Assembly: GCA_902479065.1 (NCBI GenBank)
Contig: CABSNM010000026.1
Location: 1 to 23,004 of the forward strand
DNA: 23,004 bases
Source of the DNA: an uncultured Collinsella sp.
GTDB taxonomy: Bacteria > Actinomycetota > Coriobacteriia > Coriobacteriales > Coriobacteriaceae
Reading direction: 5' to 3'
Part shown: piece by piece, positions 14,698-21,981 of the stretch
Numbering within the stretch: the first letter of the stretch is position 1
Layout: the number at the start of each line of letters is the position of its first letter
Program-made: the position numbers and the translations under genes
Notes under the pieces: model-generated
Told to the model about the DNA's origin: nothing
Seen by the model: only the letters and a program-made list of their open reading frames with translations
The model's database searches: none

Positions 14698-16161
14698 ATG
14701 ACGAAGACCAAGGCACAGCAGATTATGGCAGCAACCGAGGTTCGCGCGGCAGACGACGTCACCGCGGCCATCCGAGATATCGCCGCCGAGTTTGAGCCCT
14801 ATATCATCAAGCAGCGCCGGCACTTCCATAAGCACCCGGAGCTGAGCCTTGCCGAGGAGCGCACGACCTCCGACATCGCCAACCAGCTCGACGCCATGAA
14901 TATCCCCTACGAGCGTCCGCTCAAGACCGGCTTGGTGGCAACGCTTCGCGGTACCGCGCCGGATGCCTACCGCGAGGACGGCACGCCGCGCCGCCGTATC
15001 CTGCTGCGCGCCGATATCGACGCCCTGCCCGTCACCGAGCAGACCGGCGAGGAGTTCGCCAGCGTCAACGAGGGCTGCATGCACGCCTGCGGTCACGACT
15101 GCCACATCGCCATGATGCTCGGCACGCTGCAGATCCTGCGCCACATGACCGATGACATCCACGGCGAGGTCCGCATCGTGTTCCAGCCCAGCGAGGAAAA
15201 CGGCCAGGGCGCCAAGCTCATGATCGGCACCGGCGTGCTCGATGGCGTCGATGGCGCCTATGCCGCTCACATTTGGAGCGAGGTCGACGCCGGCACCGTG
15301 AGCTGCGAGCCCGGCCCGCGCATGGCCAATACCGACTGGTTCCGCATCGACGTCCGCGGCACCTCATGCCACGGCGCCATGCCCCAGCGCGGCCACGACG
15401 CCGTTATGGTGGCGGCAGAGATTGTCAACGCCCTGCAGACTATCGTCTCGCGCGAAATCAGCCCCTACGAGCCTGCTGTCATCACCGTCGGCGAGCTGCA
15501 TGGTGGCACGGCGCGTAACGTTATCGCCGGCACGGCCTACCTTGCCGGCACGGTGCGCACCTATGGCGACAAGACGCACGAGGAAATGCCCGAGCTCATG
15601 CGCCGCATCGTGGAGCACACCGCGGCAGCCCTGGGCGCCGAGGCCGAGCTTACCGATTACACCATCGCCAACTACAAGGTCGAAAACGATGCCGCCTCGA
15701 GCGAGCGCTGTCGCCAAGCTGTGCTCAAGTGCCTGGGTGCAGCCGGCGAGGGCCATTATCGCGGTACGCTTTCGGGCGAGGACTTCTCGGAGTATCTGCG
15801 CCGCGTGCCGGGCGTGCTCGCCTTTGTTGGCACGCGCAACCCCCAGATTGGCGCCACGTACGCCCAACATTCTTGCTTCTACAAGATTGACGAGTCGGTA
15901 CTGGCCAAGGGTTCCATGGTAGCCGCCCAGTATGCCATCGACTTTTTGGCCGAGCCCACGCAAGAGGAGCTCGACGGCCCCACGATCGCCGCGGTTGCCG
16001 AGACCAATCCCGACTTGGCCGCCAAGCTGCGCTCTGCCAAGGCAACGGCCGCCGAGGCTCGCGACGCCATGCACGACGCCCGCACCGCCCGCCATGCTGC
16101 AATCAAGGGCATCCACGATGCGCGGGCTGCCGCTCGCCACGAGGAGAAGCGCGACGAGTAG
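14698..16161 (+). CDS. M20D-family metallo-amidohydrolase (hippurate/N-acyl-amino-acid hydrolase type)
   Basis: This 487-aa zinc-type hydrolase would remove acyl groups from N-acyl amino acids or related amides in the cytosol. Motifs in order are RRHFHKHPELS (40-50), LLRADIDALPV (102-112), the metal site HACGHDCH (129-136), VFQPSEE with the catalytic-base Glu and metal Glu (161-167), a dimerisation/lid domain (about 205-320) with GTSCHGAMPQRGHDA, and a final metal-binding His region AQHSCFYKIDE. After the normal end (about 425) it carries a 60-residue Ala/Arg/charged tail that looks helical. It could instead be named HipO/AmaA-like or an N-acetyl-diaminopimelate deacetylase; the sequence does not separate these. 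The ATG follows AAGGAG. It is divergent from the amidohydrolase, and a joint role in amide breakdown is only a guess. Confidence 0.9.
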   Translation: MTKTKAQQIMAATEVRAADDVTAAIRDIAAEFEPYIIKQRRHFHKHPELSLAEERTTSDIANQLDAMNIPYERPLKTGLVATLRGTAPDAYREDGTPRRRILLRADIDALPVTEQTGEEFASVNEGCMHACGHDCHIAMMLGTLQILRHMTDDIHGEVRIVFQPSEENGQGAKLMIGTGVLDGVDGAYAAHIWSEVDAGTVSCEPGPRMANTDWFRIDVRGTSCHGAMPQRGHDAVMVAAEIVNALQTIVSREISPYEPAVITVGELHGGTARNVIAGTAYLAGTVRTYGDKTHEEMPELMRRIVEHTAAALGAEAELTDYTIANYKVENDAASSERCRQAVLKCLGAAGEGHYRGTLSGEDFSEYLRRVPGVLAFVGTRNPQIGATYAQHSCFYKIDESVLAKGSMVAAQYAIDFLAEPTQEELDGPTIAAVAETNPDLAAKLRSAKATAAEARDAMHDARTARHAAIKGIHDARAAARHEEKRDE

Positions 16162-16196
16162 CCATCACGCCCACCTATAACAACCTGGCTAGAGCA

Positions 16197-16235
16197 AAGC
16201 GGGGGCGAACGTTATCTCAACGTTCGCCCCCGCTT
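16197..16235. terminator. Bidirectional terminator between M20 gene and DUF2752 gene
   Basis: A 17-bp perfect stem, AAGCGGGGGCGAACGTT (16197-16213) with its complement (16219-16235), and a 5-nt loop lie between two convergent genes. The flanking bases are A-rich on the left and T-containing on the right, which suits both directions. Confidence 0.8.
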
Positions 16236-16266
16236 ATGTGTCGACCGCTTTCTAGTGCGTCCTCCG

Positions 16267-16743
16267 TCACGCCAGGTAAGAGCGAAGGATGGTGAGCCAG
16301 CGTGGGGATTCGAGGTGGATGATGTCGTCGGGGACTCCGGCGGGAGCATGGCCGCCAAAGAGCAGACCGGCATCTGCCGGATTGATGAGGCGCACAATCC
16401 ATACGGCGACGACCAGCACGCACAACACAGTGACCGCAACGTCGATACCACGCTTTAGCTTGCTCGATGCCACCTCCTCGCGCACGAACGCGAGCACAAA
16501 CGCAATCGGCACCACCCAAAACAGCGGATGGTAGGCAAAGGCCGCCGCAAAATCGAGACGCAGCGCCGCCAGCCACGCCCTCGTCATGCCGCAGCCTGGA
16601 CAAGGAATGCCCGTCATCAATCGAAAAATGCAGCCGATATCGAGCAGGTAGAGCGCGAGCCAGGCGACAAAGAGCGCCCCAATGCAAGAAAGGGCGCGGC
16701 GAAGGAGCTCCGCCGCGCCCTTATGTCCCTGAGTGTCGCTCAC
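16267..16743 (-). CDS. DUF2752 membrane protein
   Basis: The preferred start is GTG at 16743, preceded by AAGG and 13 bp after the stop of the upstream gene, giving 158 aa. Starts at 16773 (TTG) and 16764 (GTG) would overlap that gene. The protein has a cytosolic N-terminus, a first hydrophobic segment (about 18-35), the DUF2752 hallmark TGIPCPGCGMTRAWLA, then two or three more hydrophobic stretches (FYHPLFWVVPIAFVLAF-like and a valine-rich helix ending IVRLINP). The function of the family is unknown. The Cys pair with the TR motif is strongly conserved in the family. It is the last gene of a run that begins with two zinc-ribbon membrane proteins. Confidence 0.85.
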   Translation of the reverse strand: MSDTQGHKGAAELLRRALSCIGALFVAWLALYLLDIGCIFRLMTGIPCPGCGMTRAWLAALRLDFAAAFAYHPLFWVVPIAFVLAFVREEVASSKLKRGIDVAVTVLCVLVVAVWIVRLINPADAGLLFGGHAPAGVPDDIIHLESPRWLTILRSYLA

Positions 16744-16756
16744 AATGCCTTGACCG

Positions 16757-17410
16757 TTAGGCACGGGCGCCAAGACGGGTGTTGTACACCGTTGCCAGAG
16801 CGTTGGTGTTCTTGATGATGATGTTCATGGCAAAGATGGGGCCAAGACTGCACAGCAGCACGCCGATGATCTGCCACATAAGAACGGTGGTGCCGTTCTC
16901 CCGGAACATCAGGCCGTAGCGAGGAGCGTTGGCCTGCAGGCGGTTGCCAATCTTGTAATACCAGTAGTACGCATAGAAACCGCAGGTCACGAACGACAGC
17001 AGGATGAATGCTGCCAGACCCGGTGTGGAATCGCCGTCATCCTGACACATGACATTGATGTCGCGGGCGAGGCAATAGAGGAAGTAATACGAATAGATGC
17101 CGCAGGTCACGATGGAAAGCAGGAGCCAGCCAATCAGGCTGCGGTCAGCCTTAACGGGGCCATATCCCATCGGAGCGGATGCGGGCTGCTGGGCGTACTG
17201 ACCGGCGTACTGCTGCTGACCGGTGTACTGCTGCTGAGGCTGGGGCGCAGGCTGAATAGCCTGGGCCGGAGCAGGCTGGACCTGCGTGGGCTGCGGGGCA
17301 GGCTGGGGCTGCGGGGCTGGAGCGGCAGGAGCGGCACCAACGGCGGATCCGCAAACAGGGCAGAATTTGGCATCATCTGAAATGGGAGAACCGCAAGTAG
17401 GACAGAACAT
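16757..17410 (-). CDS. Zinc-ribbon, PQ-linker, DUF4234 membrane protein
   Basis: This 217-aa protein has three parts. A zinc-ribbon (MFCPTCGSPIS...KFCPVCG) with two CxxC knuckles occupies residues 1-23. A low-complexity Pro/Gln/Ala linker, about 60 residues, is followed by tandem QQYxGQ-like units. From about residue 92 a DUF4234 membrane region has aromatic-rich helices (LLLSIVTCGIYSYYFLYCLARDIN, LLSFVTCGFYAYYWYYKIGNRL) and a third helix near 180. The repeated TCGxYxYYxxY pattern is typical of DUF4234. The ATG follows AAAGGAGAGG. The function is unknown; a membrane sensor or scaffold role is speculation. The related zinc-ribbon protein upstream suggests a common role. Confidence 0.85.
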   Translation of the reverse strand: MFCPTCGSPISDDAKFCPVCGSAVGAAPAAPAPQPQPAPQPTQVQPAPAQAIQPAPQPQQQYTGQQQYAGQYAQQPASAPMGYGPVKADRSLIGWLLLSIVTCGIYSYYFLYCLARDINVMCQDDGDSTPGLAAFILLSFVTCGFYAYYWYYKIGNRLQANAPRYGLMFRENGTTVLMWQIIGVLLCSLGPIFAMNIIIKNTNALATVYNTRLGARA

Positions 17411-17552
17411 AACCCTCTCCTTTTCCTAAGGCGCTAGACGCCTCTAAACCTTACGAGTCTATATTCTCAGCAATAGCCGAGATGTTGTTGCGCAACATTG
17501 CCTATTTTTTAAGAATCAGATCCGTAACCGCGTATTTGCTCAACAGTACCGA

Positions 17553-17588
17553 AAAGGCACCTCAAGCCAACGTGCTCAAGGTGCCTTT
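17553..17588 (-). terminator. Terminator after the frameshifted zinc-ribbon gene
   Basis: The minus strand forms AAAGGCACCT...AGGTGCCTTTT with a 16-nt loop that can pair partly. It starts 11 bp after the stop at 17599 and ends in a T-run, so it is a good intrinsic terminator. It separates this gene from the DUF4234 gene downstream, which probably has its own promoter. Confidence 0.8.
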
Positions 17589-17598
17589 ATATGCAGCG

Positions 17599-18953
17599 TT
17601 ACTCTACTTGATTATTGTCGGCAGGATTGGCCTGCGGCTGATCGGCAGCGTTAGGCTCATCCGCCGGCGTGGCAACAGCAGTCCAATCGGGCTCCACCGG
17701 CGTGGCCTCGGGCGCGGGGGCCGGTGCCGGAGCAGACGTCGGCGCGGGCGCCGGTGCAGACGTGGGCGCAGGTGCGGGTGCAGGCGCGGCGCCAGCGGCC
17801 ATGGGATTGAAGCCCGCAGGCGTAGGCTTCTTCTCGCCCGGAAGCACAAACGTCAGAACATCGTCGGTATCCTCGTCGGACCACTCGCTGGCATGACGTG
17901 CTGCCCAATAGCCAACGGCGCGATACTTGAGCATCTTGCCAAACACAGTCAGGAACACCGTGACAAAGGCAACGATCATCAAGAACAGAATGAGCGTGAT
18001 GCCACCGCCCGTGATGATTGCCTCGAGGCCCGAAGGACGAGAATAGTAGCCGTAGTAGCCATAGCTGCTAATGCCCAGCGCGGCAACAAAGCCAAAGATG
18101 GCGGTGAAGATCCACGTGATGATGTGCGACACGATGCCCGTCAAAAACTCGGGGAGAATCGATGCGCAGAACAACTTACCCAGGTTGGCCTTATAGGACT
18201 TCCAAACCTTCTCAAGCGAAAAAGCGCTCTCGACGCGACCGACGACCGCAAAGTGCATCACAGCGGCATCGCCAAACATCTTAAACAGGATGCCCAGCAC
18301 CAGTGAAACGATCACAGCAAAGACGAGCAGGCCCATCGACCCAACAAGCGCGCCCTCGAGACCGCGCGACCCGTAAAAATAGTACGAACCGACAGTGCCG
18401 ATCACAGCGCTCTCGATCGCCGAAAGCACCACGCCAATCACCGGGATAACGGCGATGAACTCGAGCACACCCGTAATGACAGACGAGAAAATGCCCAGGC
18501 CAAACGAGGTCGAGCGCAGCAGCGGGCGCTCCATACCGTTATCGTCCTTGAGCGACAGGTCGCGACCCCACTCGATAGCAAAGCCAGCGCCGCACACGCT
18601 TGCCACGTACGCAAGCAAAAAGCCGATAGCCGCCGCAATGCCGCCGATAACGGGAATAAACAGCACCAGCACCGACACGACACAGATCAGCGCCGGTAAA
18701 AATGCAATCTGGCATACGCGAACCAGGGCGCCAGGACCTTGAGCATGTCGTTGAATGCCTGAGCCATGCAACCCTTGGGAACGTTCATCGCCGGCTGGGG
18801 CGCAACGAACGGCTGAGGCTGCGGTTGGACAAACGGCTGGCCCTGCGGGGCAGAACCGGCAGCGGCATGGGGGGCCTCAGTATTAGGGGCACCGCACACG
18901 CCGCAGAACTTGTCGTTATCGCCCATAGGGGCGCCACACTGCGAACAGAACAT
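17599..18953 (-). pseudogene. Frameshifted zinc-ribbon multi-spanning membrane protein
   Basis: The reading starts at ATG 18953, nine bases after AAGGG, with a zinc-ribbon (MFCSQCGAPMG...KFCGVCGAP), then a PQ-rich linker and MAQAFNDMLKVLAPWFAYAR. That frame stops at 18687. The other frame, open from above 18720, continues with AFLPALICVVSVLVLFIPV and about 330 further residues: several long helices, a GYYGYY segment, a RAVGYWAARHASEW-like late motif, and a C-terminal Ala/Pro tandem tail (PAPTSAPAP units). The two frames are offset by one base and join naturally near 18695-18715, as if one base were lost. Repaired length would be about 451 aa. The membrane part resembles DUF4013-type proteins, but this is tentative. 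A T5 run sits at the junction. A sequencing error or a recent mutation are both possible. Confidence 0.7.
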
Positions 18954-19102
18954 CGAAATCATCCCTTCGTATCTAGAGCGAATCACCTGGACCGCAAACG
19001 ATGTTTTGGCATCATTATCGCCCAATGTGGGGACAAATACTCCAAGATGATCGATTTGCAGCGTAGGCGGCTTTATTCAATGATTCGAAGGGTACCTCCG
19101 AG

Positions 19103-20125
19103 CTAGTTCGTGCCGCGGAAGCCCTTGCCCACGATCTCGGAGCTGTCGACGATCGTGATAAACGCACCCGGATCGATATCACGAACATAGCGGCGCAGCT
19201 GCACGGCTTCGCGACGGCTCAGCACGCTCATGATCACCGTCACGCACTTGCCCGAAAAAGCACCGTAGCCGCGGCTGATGGTCGCCGTACGGTTGAGATG
19301 CTTGACGATAAACTCCTCGACTTTGCGCGGCTCGGAACAAATGACCGTACAGACCTTACGAAGGTGAATGCTCTCGATGGCTTTGTCGACCACGAGCGTC
19401 TTGGCAAACAGGCCGAGCACGCAATACAGGCCAACGCGCGGACCGTACAAAAAGGCCGCGATGGTCACAATGCCGATATCGACCAGCAGCAAGGCGCGTC
19501 CGATCTCGAGCGTCGTGCGGCGCTTAAGGATCATGGCGAGAATGTCGGTACCGCCCGTGGAGGCGCCAATGTCAAAGACGATGGCGCTGCCGAGTGCCGG
19601 CAAAATGACAGCAAAACATAAGTCGAGCCACATATCGCCCGTCATCGAAACATCAGTCGGGATGAACAGCTCGAACAGCGAGACGTAGGCAGAAAGAGCA
19701 AAGGAGGCGAAGACGCTCCAAAGAATCGCCTTGCGATCCAAGAAGATGAAACCCAGGACGACCAGGACCGCATTGATGATCCACATAAAGACGCCGACGG
19801 GCAGGGTCGGGAACAGCGTGGACAGAATGACCGACACACCCGAGGTGCCGCCGAAGGCAAAGTGATTGGGCGTTTTGAACGCCACGATGGCAAAGGCCGT
19901 GAGGATCAGGCCCAGGTTGAGTTCGCCAAAGAAGCGCAAGAAGCCCGGCTCCTGGCTACGCTTGCGACCGGCACGCTCGCCTTGCTCAATAACATCGCGA
20001 TCGACCACGCTCTCCATCGGCACCACGGGAGGACGGTGTACCTCCTCGGCAACGCGTGATGCCGCCTCCGCCGCAGCGGCCTCGATTGCCCATGCCTTAC
20101 TTTCTGTCTCGTGCACGTCGGCCAT
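19103..20125 (-). CDS. YitT-family membrane protein with DUF2179 domain
   Basis: This 340-aa protein has an N-terminal cytosolic extension rich in Ala/Glu/Arg (about 1-65), then five or so transmembrane helices (about 69-245) containing the family-typical FGGTSGVSVIL and the GASTGGTDILAMILKRRT motifs, followed by a C-terminal cytosolic DUF2179 domain (about 258-340: CTVICSEPRKVEEFIVKHLNRT, VMSVLSRREAVQLRRYVRDIDP, DSSEIVGKGF). The family (YitT/YpjC/YqfU/YvjA in Bacillus) has no settled biochemical role. The ATG follows AAGGG. It is a single-gene unit flanked by spacers. The N-terminal extension is longer than usual in the family. Confidence 0.9.
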   Translation of the reverse strand: MADVHETESKAWAIEAAAAEAASRVAEEVHRPPVVPMESVVDRDVIEQGERAGRKRSQEPGFLRFFGELNLGLILTAFAIVAFKTPNHFAFGGTSGVSVILSTLFPTLPVGVFMWIINAVLVVLGFIFLDRKAILWSVFASFALSAYVSLFELFIPTDVSMTGDMWLDLCFAVILPALGSAIVFDIGASTGGTDILAMILKRRTTLEIGRALLLVDIGIVTIAAFLYGPRVGLYCVLGLFAKTLVVDKAIESIHLRKVCTVICSEPRKVEEFIVKHLNRTATISRGYGAFSGKCVTVIMSVLSRREAVQLRRYVRDIDPGAFITIVDSSEIVGKGFRGTN

Positions 20126-20241
20126 TACGGCAACCCTTCGTTAACAATTTGGAAACAATGCGCCCATTAGGGTAACGCGGAACACAACGATTGCAACCCT
20201 TAGTTAGACGAGCGGTACGCCTGCATCGGGGGCATACAAAT

Positions 20242-20281
20242 AAACGGCCGGTCGCGCTTTTGCGTGCGCAACCGGCCGTTT
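20242..20281. terminator. Intrinsic terminator after the asp23 operon
   Basis: An 11-bp perfect stem, AAACGGCCGGT (20242-20252 region) with ACCGGCCGTTT (20271-20281), and an inner GCGC pairing. On the minus strand it is followed by ATTTGT. It lies 53 bp beyond the asp23 stop and 117 bp before the yitT start. Confidence 0.75.
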
Positions 20282-20333
20282 AACGTTTTCGCAGATAAAA
20301 CCTGCCAAAATAAACCTGTCCCTTTTTGGTAGA

Positions 20334-20855
20334 TTACTCGTGCTGGTTGGCGTGGTGCTCGTACTCCTCGGGGGTGATAACGTCCTCGATGCGCAGGTTG
20401 ACGCCTGCAACCTCAAGGCCGGTCATTGCAGCCAAGCGCTCGGTAACGCGTGCCTTGACGTCGTCGAAAATTGCGGGCGCATAGGCACCGTACTCGATGA
20501 TGACCGAGATGTTGACGACCACGCGGTTGTCATCGGTGACCTCGACCGTCACGCCCTTGGTCAGATTCTCGGCACCAAACTGCTCCTGCACAAAGTGCAT
20601 GAGGTTGCCCTTCATACCCAACACATGCGGCACCTCGCGAGTGGCCATGGCGACAATCTTCTCGATCACGCCGTTGGAATAGGTCAGCGAGTCCTCGGAC
20701 TCGTCCGCCTCCTCGTCGTCCTCGTCCGTCTCGTCTTCGGACTCTGCCTCGACGAGCGCCTCGTCCTCGAGCGTTACGTCCTCCGGCTCGGCGGCGACGG
20801 CCTCGTTCGTCTCGAGCTCGGTATCGGCTACATCGACCTTCGTGTTAAAAGCCAT
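20334..20855 (-). CDS. Asp23/Gls24-family envelope stress protein
   Basis: This 173-aa protein has an N-terminal tail of about 60 residues that is almost all acidic (runs of Glu/Asp with few hydrophobics). From about residue 58 the Asp23 domain follows, with GVIEKIVAMATREVPHVLGM, VEVTDDNRVVVNISVIIEYGAYAP and a C-terminal VAGVNLRIEDV strand. In Staphylococcus, Asp23 is tethered under the membrane by AmaP; the amaP-like and DUF2273 genes just upstream support the same arrangement. The ATG follows AAGGAGG. It is the last gene of the operon, followed by a good terminator. The exact function of the family is not settled. Confidence 0.92.
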   Translation of the reverse strand: MAFNTKVDVADTELETNEAVAAEPEDVTLEDEALVEAESEDETDEDDEEADESEDSLTYSNGVIEKIVAMATREVPHVLGMKGNLMHFVQEQFGAENLTKGVTVEVTDDNRVVVNISVIIEYGAYAPAIFDDVKARVTERLAAMTGLEVAGVNLRIEDVITPEEYEHHANQHE

Positions 20856-20899
20856 GGTTCCTCCTTATGCCTGCCGCGAATGCGACAGTCGAATACGTA

Positions 20900-21277
20900 T
20901 TAGCGGCCGCTAAACAGGTGCCCGAAGAAGTTGACGATGCCGTTTTCGCCATCACGAATCTGGCCAATCACGGCACCGATCAGTACAAAGAACGCGATGA
21001 CGAGCGTATCCCACAGGCCCAGCGTAAGCACCAGCACGGCGAGGACAAAGCCAGCGACGGCGCCGAGCGTGGTGTTGGGATGGCGTACGGCGTAGCTCCA
21101 GATGGCAGCACCCGTGCCTTTGATGAGACCCATGGCCTCGTCAAAGTCGTTAGCGGCGCTGTCGTGCTGCTCGCTGGCCTCGGGTTTGGCGTCGATGGCG
21201 TCGCTTGCCGGCGCAGCGCTCTGATCGATCGTTAAGCGCGGCGTGCGGGCGGTCTTGTCTTGGTTGGTATCACTCAC
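20900..21277 (-). CDS. DUF2273 small membrane protein
   Basis: The chosen start is GTG 21277, which follows GGAGG by six bases and overlaps the amaP stop by eight bases, giving 125 aa. A longer frame up to 21478 has no such site. The C-terminal 60 residues carry the DUF2273 signature: HPNTTLGAVAGFVLAVLVL, then GLWDTLVIAFFVLIGAVIGQ, ending in an FF-rich tail (NFFGHLFSGR). The N-terminal 60 residues are polar and likely disordered, about double the usual family length. DUF2273 genes commonly sit beside asp23 and amaP, and a role in anchoring or envelope stress is inferred from that. Confidence 0.88.
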   Translation of the reverse strand: MSDTNQDKTARTPRLTIDQSAAPASDAIDAKPEASEQHDSAANDFDEAMGLIKGTGAAIWSYAVRHPNTTLGAVAGFVLAVLVLTLGLWDTLVIAFFVLIGAVIGQIRDGENGIVNFFGHLFSGR

Positions 21278-21815
21278 CGGAAACCTCCACGGTCTGGACG
21301 GTAGTCTTGGACGGCAAAAAACGAACGCGCGCGGTTGTGCCCGGCGTGCCGAGCATGGTGTCGCAGGCTTGCTCGATACGCTGCTGCATCGCGGTGGCAA
21401 GGGAAGCGACGTCCTTATCATCGAGCGCGATGGCTTCGACCTTAAAACGGACGCGCGATTCGTCGGAGCCCTGAACACGCGCCTCGATATGCTCGACCAT
21501 CACGCGATCATCGCGTTCGGCAGCAGCACGGGCACACGAGGAGAGAGCCGCAAGCGTGACCTCGATATTGCGCTCCCCTGCCGGATGCACGCAGGACGGT
21601 TCGCGGCGGGCGAACATCAGGCGGAAAAAGCCCATCAGTACGCCAAGCGCCACAACGCCGGCACACACCGTGACGACAATACGCGGCGCAGCGTCGCGCA
21701 TCAGCAACATAAAGCGGTACGTATACGGCCCCCAAAACTGGCAGACAAGCGTACCCAGCGCCACGATGGCGGCGGCAAGGTACACGATTGCTAGGGCTCG
21801 TTTGAGCACGCGCAT
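21270..21815 (-). CDS. amaP: Alkaline shock response membrane anchor protein AmaP
   Basis: This 181-aa protein has two N-terminal membrane helices (about 7-27 and 44-64), separated by a WGPYTYRFMLLMRDA loop, then a cytosolic domain (about 75-181) rich in alternating strand/helix residues and ending with QTVEVSGE. This layout matches AmaP, which holds Asp23 at the cytosolic face. The ATG follows AAGGAGC. It is the first gene of amaP-DUF2273-asp23, with translational overlap into DUF2273. Identification rests on topology plus context more than on a single motif. Confidence 0.82.
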   Translation of the reverse strand: MRVLKRALAIVYLAAAIVALGTLVCQFWGPYTYRFMLLMRDAAPRIVVTVCAGVVALGVLMGFFRLMFARREPSCVHPAGERNIEVTLAALSSCARAAAERDDRVMVEHIEARVQGSDESRVRFKVEAIALDDKDVASLATAMQQRIEQACDTMLGTPGTTARVRFLPSKTTVQTVEVSGE

Positions 21816-21865
21816 GCGGCGCTCCTTTCGGATCTCGGTCCACAGAATGCAAAACGGTTCGCATC

Positions 21866-21871
21866 ATTATA
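21866..21871 (-). promoter_or_regulatory. -10 box of the amaP operon
   Basis: A perfect TATAAT on the minus strand lies about 50 bp before amaP. The matching -35 region would fall inside the terminator hairpin at 21875-21912 and is weak by eye. A similar GATAATGATGC sits upstream of the frameshifted gene near 19015. Confidence 0.45.
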
Positions 21872-21874
21872 AAA

Positions 21875-21912
21875 GAGCCGGGTCCGGTGCCATACGCACG
21901 CGGATCCGGCTC
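21875..21912 (-). terminator. Terminator after yebC, abutting the amaP promoter
   Basis: The arms GAGCCGGGTCCG (21875-21886) and CGGATCCGGCTC (21901-21912) pair with one mismatch and a 14-nt loop. On the minus strand the hairpin runs directly into TTTTAT. It lies 69 bp after the yebC stop. Confidence 0.75.
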
Positions 21913-21981
21913 ATCTATTCCACGAGGCTTGCATGCTCGCTTCATTATGCCCAGATATGCACGGCTTAACCCGTGCAGGCG

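Noticed and set aside
14530..15270. N-terminal extension of the amidohydrolase to 792 aa
   Set aside because: The extra 247 residues overlap the 5' half of the divergent M20 gene and the shared promoter region, and read as antisense sequence. The domain starts normally at about 14529.
17660..17800. GC-rich tandem repeats near 17690-17800 as a noncoding repeat array
   Set aside because: They encode the PAPTSAPAP tail of the membrane protein in frame, so they are a coding low-complexity repeat.
18695..18715. Programmed -1 frameshifting in the zinc-ribbon protein
   Set aside because: The T5 run is not in the correct phase for a standard X-XXY-YYZ slippery heptamer, and no stimulatory structure is evident. 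A lost base or sequence error is simpler, though a single-codon slip is not excluded.
20204..20416. 70-aa minus-strand open frame over the asp23 3' end
   Set aside because: It runs out of frame through asp23 and then through the terminator hairpin, so it is not a gene.
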